Source: Siphonodentalium dalli
Taxonomy: Eukaryota > Mollusca > Scaphopoda > Gadilida > Siphonodentaliidae
Length of the DNA: 64,000 bases
Assembly (NCBI GenBank): GCA_032622095.1
Contig: CP136067.1
Coordinates: 62,878,893 to 62,942,892 of the forward strand
Reading direction: 5' to 3'
The position numbers and the translations under genes are program-made. Under the pieces are notes generated by a model that searched no databases, was not told where the DNA came from, and saw nothing but the letters and a program-made list of their open reading frames with translations. Positions 10,869-19,764 of the stretch are shown piece by piece. Every line of letters begins with the position of its first letter. The first letter of the stretch is position 1.

Positions 10869-10962
10869 CACACGGCACAATCGTTTCGACGATTCTACGA
10901 CCAATTCCACGATTCTGCGGCTTGACAACCACGGTGCTACGGCAGTTCAACGATTCTGCGGC
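10869..10962 (+). repeat. Left terminal inverted repeat of the nested element
   Basis: It contains ACGATTCT(A/G)CG three times, at 10889, 10909 and 10950, spaced 20 and 41 bp apart. Such iterated subterminal motifs are usual transposase-binding sites. Confidence 0.8.
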
Positions 10963-12588
10963 CTTACTATGCGTGATATTTTATGACAAACTTAGATAAT
11001 GGGGCCTTTTACTGAATTGGGACGATAAAAGTGGGCTTCTTCTTGTATGCATTGTGTAGAGTAGACTTTGCAGGTCAACCAGGTTGACTCACGGAATACA
11101 CACGAAGATGCGATCAATACATAAAATGAGTCACAATCGGCTCGGTCATGTCGAACCGCGAACCGATCGCAAAAAGTCGTTTCTTGGGCTACAAGGGGAC
11201 AGTAACAGTGCGAAAATTAACATCCAATGTAAGCTTTGATGAGCATAAATGTATTATTTGTCAAATTCGTATCTCCGTTGACGCAATATTCGATTAAACT
11301 ACACACATAAATGCAGTAACAGTGTCAACTATTTGACAACGCCCCGCTTCGACAATGACAACGACGATTGTGCGACTCGTTGAACGGTAATTTTCATTTG
11401 TATACGACGTATCTGTCACTGCATGATCGGACAGCTTAGTTATGCGTGTAAGCCCATGTATGCTGCATCAATAAATGTTTGGAACAGTACCTTCGTTGTA
11501 CAATGCACATGTCCTGGATTCAATACAGTACTGAGTATTTACTGATCCCCACATGTGAAGGTATAGAGACCAAGTCACATACGAGATTTGTCGCTAAACG
11601 AGCATTCTTTAATTTTTTGAACATGACAAAATGCCCGACTTACATGTACCTGAACATTTTCCTTCTTGGTGCACCTAGCGGCTTTGTAATTTTTGTAAAG
11701 TTGACTTGTTCATTCGAAAATGTCACCACTTACCCTACCATAACATGGGTTATTTTAGTCATATTCTGATTAGCAGGTAGGCCCTACATATAAACATATA
11801 AAGATGTCCTCGAAAAATTATTGACCGTTTAGTTACTTTTATAAATGTGTTTGTATGAAAGTATTAGTTAAAATTCTTTATGGTTATCTGAAACTGAAAG
11901 TAATGAGCAACACTTTAAAAAAAAAAGAAAAAAAAAGGGATTGATGCCAGAAAATTGCAGAAAAAACGTATACATACATAAAATTGTAGAACATTGGGTT
12001 GGTCCCGAAAGTAGCCAAAATAAAAATAATAACCTATAGGGATACGCTGATTTATGACCCCCCCCCTACCCCTGATCCCCCCCCTTCGGACGCCAACTTG
12101 CCGGTATATTATTAACATGGGGTGTTTTGTTGCGGTAGTATTTTTAATTGGGTAAACTGCAGTCTGAGTAAACTCATACCTAAATATTCATTACAACATT
12201 AAATATAAGGTCTGACGGATAACATCGCTATCTCATTTCCAAGTCCTCGGGATTCCGTAATCTGATTGATTGCGTAAATTATTTTCCGTCCAATGAAACC
12301 GTATGGGTTAATAAACAAGTGTTAGTGGGCGGAGACTCCCATAATGTCACCTCTAAATATAGTAACAGAGCGGAATTTCTCCGATCGAAAGCGATGCTTG
12401 CAAATACAACAGAGACAGAAACAATGGCTTCGAAATTATATATTCGGTACGATTCGGATTAATTTGAAGGATGTGCTAGACCTGATAGATAGGCCTGCGC
12501 ATGGTACCAACTTGGCCTCCCATAAATATAAATAGAACTCACTCATGTCCGTGTATTTGATTTACTTTATTGTACCATGGTTTGCAAA
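10963..12588. other. Interior of the nested element, no confident gene
   Basis: A 96-codon plus frame (11479-11769) and a 63-codon plus frame (12344-12535) show no family motif. Runs of A (about 11917-11937) and of C (12059-12066, 12078-12084) are present. If the zinc-binding-like frame at 12589-12804 (minus) belonged to a transposase, the rest of that protein should lie here on the minus strand. I see no catalytic motifs in translation. Confidence 0.4.
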
Positions 12589-12804
12589 TCAAATTATTTG
12601 TCGTAAAAAAGTCATCTGGAAGTTAACACCGAGGAAATGACTTAATTTTATGCTTTTAAATAGTTCTAAAGCATCATTTTTGATGACGACCTTATTTTTT
12701 GCTCTCGGATGCAGCTTTCCGGTTGATGCAGCGAGTTCATCTCCCGAAAAAGAATAGTCGCACACACGACAAATATTATCTGCTGTAAGTTTATGTCGCG
12801 ACAC
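12589..12804 (-). CDS. Short frame with RAG1-N-terminal-like C-R-x-C segment (tentative exon)
   Basis: This 71-codon minus frame contains LTADNICRVCDYSFSGDEL followed by KLHPRAKNKVVI. The spacing C-R-V-C-x2-S-F-x2-D-E resembles the first zinc-binding segment in the N-terminal region of RAG1 and RAG1-like proteins of invertebrates; that comparison is from memory. Upstream, the sequence ACTTACAGCAG could be a splice acceptor just before ATAATATTTGTCG, so the real exon may be shorter at its start; the frame has a stop 4 codons before the nominal GTG start. No transposase core (DDE residues) was found near it. It lies within an element whose 5-bp duplication and CAC termini fit the same superfamily, which is the main reason to take it seriously. 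It may instead be an unrelated zinc-binding protein or a chance frame. Confidence 0.35.
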   Translation of the reverse strand: MSRHKLTADNICRVCDYSFSGDELAASTGKLHPRAKNKVVIKNDALELFKSIKLSHFLGVNFQMTFLRQII

Positions 12805-14048
12805 AGGCCATTGCTATTGCGAAGCACAACAAATAACACGTGGGGACACCTGTCAATCATCGATGTATTTTTTAAAATCCGTGACGTCATTTTGGGGAAG
12901 CTCTTCGCTGAATAGAAATGGTTTTGGCGACATAAGCTCCAGACTCTATATTTCAAATATAGAGTCGACGTTCACCCAGACTGGGTAAACTGGTGTGTGC
13001 ATACTTCAAATGAGTTAAGAATTAATAGGAAATAAATGTCATGGAATTGTAATATCTGGAGGCAAATCTTGACTGCGCGAGGGAATTATATTTTAGATAA
13101 CTAGATTTTAATCACAAATAAATAAATAATTATAAAATATCATTTTCACCGTTTATAGATATATATACCTGGATGTCAAAATATGGAATTATACTCAAAA
13201 CAAAATATTAAGTTTCATGTGTGGAGTTAATTTCTAACATGAAGGCGACCATTCCCTACCATCGATACCACCACGCAACTGAGAATAAGGCATGTTGGCC
13301 ATAAGAAAATACCGAGGCATTGTGAGTCGGCTGCTAGTTAGGCATACAGACAGACGGAAGGAAAGATGGATAGCCGGAAAATTTAAATCATGTAATGTGT
13401 GGTGCACAGATATGGAAATTAAACCTGTACAGTATAGCAATATACGATTCGACATTACTCTATTTTCCACAGCTGGCTCCAAATAAAAGAGTCTTAATCT
13501 CGTAGCCTTGAGGTCGTGTGATTCATATGCGTATTCATGTCTATAGCGAGCGTGACATTCATTAGAAAACGACTTCTCGTGAGCACAAGTTAATGAAATA
13601 TCAATTGCTGGTCTCACAATCGTCGTTGTCATAGTCAACTACTCGGCGTTGTCAATTGAGTGCTATGATACCCCCCCCCCCCCCACAAATATGGAACAGC
13701 GCCATCAATAACAGAACTGAGGTTAACATCAGTTGTGAAAAATCAACCAAAGACGTATGGCTATGTTATTATTTGGTTTCCACTCAATTTTATAGGATAT
13801 TATATATATTTTCTCAACTCTAAAGACGAATTTCACACAGTGATGTGTGTAAATCCAAAACAACTGGTCTATTTCTGTCAAAGATTATGTATTGTTGTGC
13901 TAACTGTCTAGTGCTGAACTCTCTACCGATTATCGAATCGAAGATCGCCGTACCTAATAGAAATATAATATGTGGTACATAACTGTCTATATTTCTGGAA
14001 TTATTCATTTCTTAATGTTTTTTTCGTCTTTATCGCATCAGCCTGGTC
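12805..14048. other. Interior of the nested element, no gene recognised
   Basis: The longest frame (13234-13638, minus, 134 codons) lacks any recognisable motif and has no repeat partner. A C-run of about 14 lies near 13671. A perfect short palindrome is annotated separately. Confidence 0.4.
12942..12966. repeat. Perfect palindrome, 12-bp arms
   Basis: GACTCTATATTT, one base, AAATATAGAGTC. It could form a tight hairpin or a dimeric protein-binding site. Its role is unknown. Confidence 0.85.
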
Positions 14049-14139
14049 ACAGAATCGTTAAATTGCCGCAGCACCGTGGTTGTCAAGCCGCATAATCGTG
14101 GAATTGGTCGTAGAATCGTCGAAACGATTGTGCCGTGTG
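14049..14139 (-). repeat. Right terminal inverted repeat of the nested element
   Basis: Reverse complement of 10869-10960 with about six differences. It is followed by ACAAT at 14140-14144, the right copy of the target duplication. Confidence 0.8.
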
Positions 14140-14144
14140 ACAAT

Positions 14145-15256
14145 GGTATTTCCAAGAAAGCCACACATACAAATATATTAGTTTCCATATATGCCATATG
14201 ATGATTACGTTCATGAGTATCATGTTCTCTTAATACATTTTATAATCGCCGTCGAAAATCTATTTAATAAATCTGATGTATGTTATATATAACACGTGTC
14301 TGGTCTGCTTCTTGAGTATTGTTATACAATAGAAATAGCTTCATTGGTCCACTGCTGGAGCTTATATACGGTAAGGATCGTTATTGGGAAGATGAGGAAC
14401 ATGAAATATCTTCCGACAACGCAATAATTCCACCCAAAAAAAGTTATTTTTTTTGTAGTATTACAAACTAAACTCTCACACCACATTTAGTTAAATATTA
14501 TTTATCATGACCCAAATTCGCTTTTCTGTGTGGGTGGGTCTGGGGTAGGGCGGTGTCATTACATTGTAAATGATGCAAGTTATTTTGTTAGTGTCTTTAT
14601 ACGAAATAACGCGAATTGTTCCTAAGTCCCGTATCCTATAGGAGCACTGGGGGATCAACTATCTATCCTTTTTCGTGGTTAATCACTAAACAAAGTTCTA
14701 AATATGTAGGTTTTGTTTGTTATTTCTATACATGTCGTTTACGTTGTAATTGTGTGTCTCAAGTATGTCCATCTAAGTTCAGGGTTAGTGGCTATAACCA
14801 GTTTCCCTATCAGTGTTATAATTATCGCGTAAAATTTGTACGCCTTGTTATGCAAAACAAAGTCGGGATATGTAACGTTTTTACTTTTATTTACACAACA
14901 TAAACGGACAAACTTGACAATACCATATTATCTAGTAATATATCTGCGATATATTTATGATTGATGTAAGTCTATTATAACATAAACTCTGTATTTTAGT
15001 ATTCTGTCTGACTATTTTTAACAGCAATCATCATCTCGAAGGCCATTATGAGGTTACATATCACGGGTGAATACAATGAGAAATATCTGTCCACCTGATA
15101 TACAGAATTTCAACCAACTTTTCGGTCGTATATATTCACACTAAATATACCAAAACCATACAGCATATAAGTCAAAATGAAGATTAATGTCCCGCATATA
15201 TGGACAATTAACGGGCAGTTCATAACACCTCATAACTGGCTGTGAAAAATGCATGA
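14145..15256. other. Interior of the 6.25-kb element, no gene recognised
   Basis: AT-rich. A 95-codon plus frame at 14616-14903 has no recognisable features. There is no counterpart to 10338-10863, so the inverted repeats do not extend inward. Confidence 0.4.
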
Positions 15257-15685
15257 CTTGTTCGATTTGGAGCACAAAAACGTGTTTATGGGGACAGGTT
15301 ACGTGGCATGTATGCACGAGTAAACATTGCTTATACGGATAATACATGTAATATTTTGGATACACAATACGAAATATATAGGCGTGAAACACCTTGTTCT
15401 GGTCTCAAAAACATCAAAATACTGCATGATCGCCAAAAATCGAAAAACCAGCCCGACCACAACGTTGTTGCCATTAAAACCACAACGGCGTTGTCATTTT
15501 TTCGCTGCTGTTGACCCACTTCGATTGGGATTTTATTGAATATTTAGGCCACTGGAGAGTTGGGGCCGTTACCAGCATGATCGGGGATAATTTTTCTTAC
15601 GTGGAGAATACCAGCGGGGTGTCAAATTGTGTTCAGGGGTGAGCAAATAAGGCTTTCATGTCGAGGAACCATGGTCAGAATGCCC

Positions 15686-15747
15686 CCCTGGCTTTTTGTG
15701 TAGGCTATTTCTCAGCCGTACAAACAAACAGAGAGCCAGGGAAGCGA
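15686..15747. repeat. Small insertion with inverted ends inside the right inverted repeat
   Basis: Absent from the matching position of the left arm. It starts CCCTGGCT and ends AGCCAGGG, so it could be a tiny foldback insertion or its footprint. It is 62 bp, non-coding. Confidence 0.6.
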
Positions 15748-15782
15748 TCATTCGTTGGGTATAATATCCTTCTTCAGGGCTG

Positions 15783-15812
15783 CGGGGGGGGGGGGGGGGT
15801 GGGGGTGGGGGG
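15783..15812 (+). repeat. G-tract with G-quadruplex potential
   Basis: A long uninterrupted run of G followed by TGGGGGTGGGGGG. It is absent from the left arm, so it expanded after or during the element's history. Length in the assembly may be unreliable. Confidence 0.7.
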
Positions 15813-15973
15813 TCTCATTTAAATAAATATGCAAATTAACTCCCCATCCCGATTTTGGTGATCAGCCCTCTCCTACCCGCTTGCGAATTTCGTCAAAAAC
15901 ACCGTACAACGGCGTTTCGCCACACCACAACGGCCAAACGCACACCACAACGGGGAAACGGTTGGTCAGTGTG

Positions 15974-16430
15974 AGAATGCGCCCGAGCCAATCGGGTCAC
16001 AATTCCAACTCAATATATCCGTTTTATGTTCGTTTTAATTTTTGGTTTTCAATTCTGAGAACCGTTTTATGTTAATTCCAATTTCAACTTTTTAATTATA
16101 ATATTTTAATTCCAACATTATAACTTTTAGTAGAAGATTTGTATTTAGCTTCTTACTTTGAAGATACAATTAAAATATTGCAATAAAAATATTAAGTTAG
16201 AATTAAAATAGTTAGTTGAAATAATAAATAAGAATTGAAACATTAAGTCAGAGTTAAATCGTTGAGTTAAAATTTATATATTAGAATTAAAATATTAAGT
16301 TAGAATAGAAATAATAAGTTAGAGTTAAAATATTAAGTTAGAGATAAAATATCAAGTTAGCATTAAAATATTAGAATTAATCTATCAAGTTAGAGTTAAA
16401 ATAGTAAGTTGGAATTATGACCCGTTCGGC
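15974..16430 (+). repeat. Host repeat, right part, ending in an AT-rich minisatellite
   Basis: 15974-16190 continues the repeat interrupted at 9722 and matches the complement of 2385-2594 (GCCAATCGGGTCACAATTCC, GTTTTATGTTCGTTTTAAT). From about 16180 to 16415 it becomes an imperfect minisatellite of roughly 20 bp around TTAAAATATTAAGTTAGA. Non-coding. Confidence 0.75.
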
Positions 16431-16604
16431 CCTCCATACGAGTCACTTTGGTTACGTGTGCCATATCTATATCCCATTTGAGTTTCTGCAAAACATGGTT
16501 TCCTGTAACTATGCATGATTAATCGTATAGTATTGCTGATGTTGTACTGACAATGGGTCTGGGTGTAAAACTTCGTTGGTAGCCGTGATTCTGCATTTTC
16601 TGTG

Positions 16605-16916
16605 GTCTCACTCTCTGAATATCCTGCCAGTCATTGTCAAGAATATGATGTGAGTACTTAATACTCTTGTGAGAACTATAGTTCCAATTATGCTCGGATG
16701 CCAGTTATCGTGGTATAACTTGCTGCCGACTTCTCTGTTCGAATTTATGAATTGCTTTGTATTATCAATATAAGTATATCCACGTTGCAAGCATACATCG
16801 TGACACTTTCGATTCGTATGTTCTACCATGCGGTTAATTGAGTCGGAATACATGGCAGGGAGAACAGAGGAGAAGCACACCTCTGCTAGTGGTAATTTCC
16901 TCTTCACTCTGCACAC
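16605..16916 (-). pseudogene. SGNH/GDSL hydrolase C-terminal fragment, retroelement-type
   Basis: The minus frame reads KLPLAEVCFSSVLPAM, then INRMVEHTNRKCHDVC, YTYIDNT and KLYHDNWHPSIIGTIVL. The D-x2-H-P block carries the catalytic Asp and His of SGNH (GDSL-like) esterases. Such a domain is known in the first ORF of CR1-type LINEs, where it acts as an esterase-like module, and in other repeat-encoded proteins. The N-terminal half with the catalytic serine is not found; upstream frames (16917-17004) carry stops. The nominal start is not a real start. It lies just downstream of LINE RT debris on the same strand. Confidence 0.65.
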
Positions 16917-17384
16917 AGGTCATCCAATTCTTTATCAATTGTCACTAAGCCATGCCTACAACTGTCAATTCCGACACGGATGGAAAGTTTACTTGTAACT
17001 TATTTATACATATGTGTATCTTTTCGTGTTGTCGTCATCCAACCACCGCAGAAGGCCTTTCAACCTTTGGTTAACACATTGCACTTTCTCGTTCCCAACA
17101 GATAGCTTATGGGGGATTAGTTCCTTATAACATAGTCTCCGAGAATAAATTTCCCCGTTTTCAAATGGAATTGATTGACTCCAATGATAGATTCTGATCC
17201 CCAAAGCAACTGAATCTGTTTGATGTAGGAATTTGGATATCAGAAATATATTTTAAATCTTTTTCGATTTCCCGCGATGTTGCTGTGTCCATTGTTATCC
17301 ATTGGCGGTCTGAATTATCGACGCCATTATTTCCATATAATTGATTGCATAATGAAATAGAAGGATCTCTAAGTGATTTTTTCA
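16917..17384 (-). other. Degenerate retroelement sequence between RT and SGNH fragments
   Basis: Two minus frames (17004-17204, 17161-17385) overlap here, including a segment like LRDPSISLCNQLYGNN. It probably continues the LINE C-terminal region but I cannot align it with confidence. Confidence 0.35.
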
Positions 17385-17800
17385 ATATATCTAAATTGTT
17401 GAGTAATCACATCATGTATAACTGGGAATCTGCCCAATTCTGCGCGCACGGCATGATTCGTAGTATTTCGGGTGACACATAAACGTTGTTCTCAAAACCT
17501 TAGATGGACTTGTTCACTTGGTATTTAATCTGAGTGAAGCATATTGCTTTCTCCTGCCCATATCTCACACCCGTATAACATTATCGGTTTTATTAATTTG
17601 TCGAACAATTTGCATTTAGTTGGAATAGAAAGCTTCATCTTTGAAGGGACTGGTTAAAAAAGAACACTGCTTTCGTGGCTTTCCCGCTTTTATGTTCTTG
17701 TGATTTTTGCCATTCTACCAGTCGATATGAATTTTAACCCGAGATAGGGATACTCTGAAACTAATTAAAGCAATTTCGCATTTATATTGAAACTTGGTTC
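17385..17800 (-). pseudogene. LINE reverse transcriptase C-terminal (thumb) fragment, frameshifted
   Basis: On the minus strand, in shifting frames, I read EYPYLGLKFISTGRM (about 17765-17720), LFDKLIKPIMLYGCEIW (about 17612-17555) and AVRAELGRFPVIHD (about 17450-17410). These are the YLG, PillYG.E.W and ELGr.P blocks that follow the catalytic core in many LINEs. At least two frameshifts and several stops break it, so this is an old copy. The catalytic core upstream is gone: a coiled-coil-like piece (17960-18145) lies there instead. Confidence 0.75.
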
Positions 17801-17959
17801 ATGTTTAGTTCTCTTTGACCTAATATAATCAGGTCCCGAATATTTCGTCGCCCCAAGAGCCACAAGCTTCATGTATTAAAGTAGATGAATCGTCTGGAGC
17901 CTCCAATAATAGGTTTAATGGGAATATCGATCTCTTCCGACAATTGATCATTCATGCTG

Positions 17960-18145
17960 GTGACCATTTTTACAGTTTTATGTTTTCCGTTTTGAAACCA
18001 TTTCTAGTTCCGAAATTTTATTCTCGAATTTTTCGGCTTGCTGGATGAGAAGGTTATTAACGTCCGCTATTGCATCATTCTCTCTGATCAAGTTTGTTTT
18101 CTTCAATGGTGATCTGCAATTTATCTACGGATGACTTCAATGTCG
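17960..18145 (-). pseudogene. Coiled-coil fragment, probably LINE ORF1
   Basis: A minus frame reads SSVDKLQITIEENKLDQREN followed by DVNNLLIQQAEKFENKISEL, with heptad-like hydrophobic spacing typical of ORF1 coiled coils. Its placement directly before an RT C-terminal piece implies deletion or a nested insertion. Alternatively it is the coiled-coil part of the same ORF that carried the SGNH domain at 16.6-16.9 kb. Confidence 0.4.
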
Positions 18146-18503
18146 ACAATGAAGCCTAGTTGATAAATGTCAACAACCATGTAATATTGCAGCATGATTT
18201 TATGCTGTGTTCTAAATGCATGTAAGGTAAACTTTACACGGTTTGGTTCATGTTGGTATACATTCAATATGTCCTCCACTTCAACATTTTTATTGTCACC
18301 AACTATTCGTCATACAGCGCCGTTCTTTTCTTTTTACATACCATCATCCCAAATATTTAGCTGTGAGTCATTTTCTCTATGATTAAAATCTCATCGTATC
18401 CATTTCGAATGTTATACATCTTCCCTTATTCTTCACCTCAACATTTTCAAAATATCCAACCATTCCTTCTTGTTTTTTCTTTACCACTTTGTCTATATTT
18501 AAA
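18146..18503. other. No gene recognised
   Basis: The only frame of note (18383-18691, minus, 102 codons) is charged and reads through the inverted repeat beyond; no family match recognised. Confidence 0.35.
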
Positions 18504-18662
18504 GAATATCCCCTCACTTCTTGGTTATTATTCGTTTCGACGTCACTGTCCTTTTTCCCGATGTCTTCTATATCTCGCTTTATGAAATTCTCTTCCTGCA
18601 GAAGGGATTTCGGTTTGCGTCCTGTAATTAACGAACAATAACCAGGAAGTGAGGGGATATTC
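18504..18662. repeat. Inverted repeat, 31-bp arms, 97-bp spacer
   Basis: Left arm 18504-18534 starts GAATATCCCCTCACTTC. Right arm 18632-18662 is its complement with two differences (one would be a G-U pair in RNA). Origin unknown; too long a loop for a typical miRNA hairpin. Confidence 0.8.
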
Positions 18663-19764
18663 AAAGTTACACCATTCCCTAGGGTCCACATTTACCGATT
18701 AGTCGTTTAGAACATCATGGCACTCAATATATAACGTTATTTTAGAACATTTGGCCCCAGCTTGAGGACTAACTCAAAAGTTTTATTTGTTGAAACAAAG
18801 ACTGTATATTATACGACCGTAATACGAGTTATATTATGCACATAGCGGTTTGTGATTGGTGGTATAAAATCTATTTTAATACTAGCGATAGGCATCACTT
18901 CAATTTTTACTCCAATGGACATAAATAATTAAGTGTGAGGCAGTTTACACGGTGAACTCGAAAGTTTACCAGCCGTTCAATACAAAATAAAAATTAGCCA
19001 TAGGCCTACCCAATGCTGACTGAGCCACCATCGGTTCCCCTGCATATTGGTGTAATACATTACTCTAATGCATCTGAGTTATCCTCTGTGTCAGTTTCAT
19101 TTGTTAGTACAAGTATCAATATAATGGTTGTGGAAATGTCGAAATAAAAATAAAGTTAGAAACATGCAATCTGATTATACCGGCCGTAATAGGCAGTTTA
19201 CATGGTGTACTCGAAAGTTTTTCAGATGTTCAATTAAAATAAGGAAAACAAAACACCAGGCGTTCAATGGCTCTTTGACAGATTTGATCAGCTGTTCAAT
19301 TTTGTTGGAGCATCACGATTTGAAATCGGGCTCGTATATCGAAAATCACACGAAACATGGTCCAAACGCTATGAGTGACTATCAATGGGATATTAAGGCA
19401 TCCAAACCATGTCTTTTTTGTGACATACGACATCGTATAGTTTGGGAAATATGCTTTTGATCGCAAACGTGGCGTGTTTTAGCACGAAAATAGGCCCTCG
19501 ACCAATGTATGTTACCCGTTGTGGTCCAATGACCAACCTTTATTTACTGTAAAGATCTTGAAGTCGTCGCATGTGCTGTAAAACGGTATGTCGTGCATGA
19601 TTACAATATACCTGGGTATTGTACAAGCGAGATCGGAACTCATGAACGTGGCGGTATAGAGGCACCATTGCAATAAATGGGTTCGAATTACACAGAGACG
19701 CGGCTAGAAGCTATAAAGTTGCGCACTTTGGTATTTGCAATACACCCCTTGAACCAAGGTTAAT
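18663..19764. other. Non-coding with a diverged direct repeat, 250-bp period
   Basis: GGCAGTTTACACGGTGAACT (about 18941) recurs as GGCAGTTTACATGGTGTACT (about 19191), each followed by CGAAAGTTT and a GTTCAAT block. The 110-codon plus frame at 19128-19460 has no recognisable motif. No gene called. Confidence 0.5.

Larger units (their letters stand above)
10869..14139. mobile_element. Nested 3.27-kb DNA transposon with 92-bp inverted repeats and 5-bp target duplication
   Basis: The ends are CACACGGCACAATCG (10869) and its complement ending CCGTGTG at 14139. ACAAT lies directly outside both ends (10864-10868 and 14140-14144). The inverted repeats are about 92-94 bp and about 93% identical. It sits inside the 9723-15973 element and so inserted later. 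Like its host it has CAC...GTG termini and a 5-bp duplication, the pattern of Transib/RAG-like elements. The interior carries one suggestive minus-strand frame (12589-12804) but no recognisable catalytic core, so it is a decayed or deleted copy. Confidence 0.85.
9723..15973. mobile_element. 6.25-kb DNA transposon with long inverted repeats and 5-bp target duplication
   Basis: The ends are CACACTGACCAACC (9723) and its complement GGTTGGTCAGTGTG (ending 15973), flanked by AGAAT at 9718-9722 and 15974-15978. The inverted repeats run inward for about 615 bp (left) and 717 bp (right, which has extra insertions). A paralogue of the host repeat without the element is at 2385-2770, which confirms both boundaries and the duplication. 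The 5-bp duplication with termini CAC...GTG is the pattern known for Transib and RAG-like transposons; that assignment is inference. No transposase is seen in the 4.9-kb interior, most of which is a second element (10869-14139). It is probably non-autonomous. Confidence 0.85.
15257..15973 (-). repeat. Right terminal inverted repeat of the 9723-15973 element
   Basis: Complement of 9723-10337, about 100 bp longer because of an extra ~62-bp insert (15686-15747) and a G-run (15783-15812). Near the terminus ACAACGG occurs at 15906, 15927 and 15947 at about 20-bp spacing, consistent with transposase-binding sites. Confidence 0.8.

Noticed and set aside
13234-13638. 134-codon minus frame as transposase of the nested element
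   Set aside because: No acidic catalytic triad context, zinc motif or helix-turn-helix pattern is visible, and composition looks non-coding.
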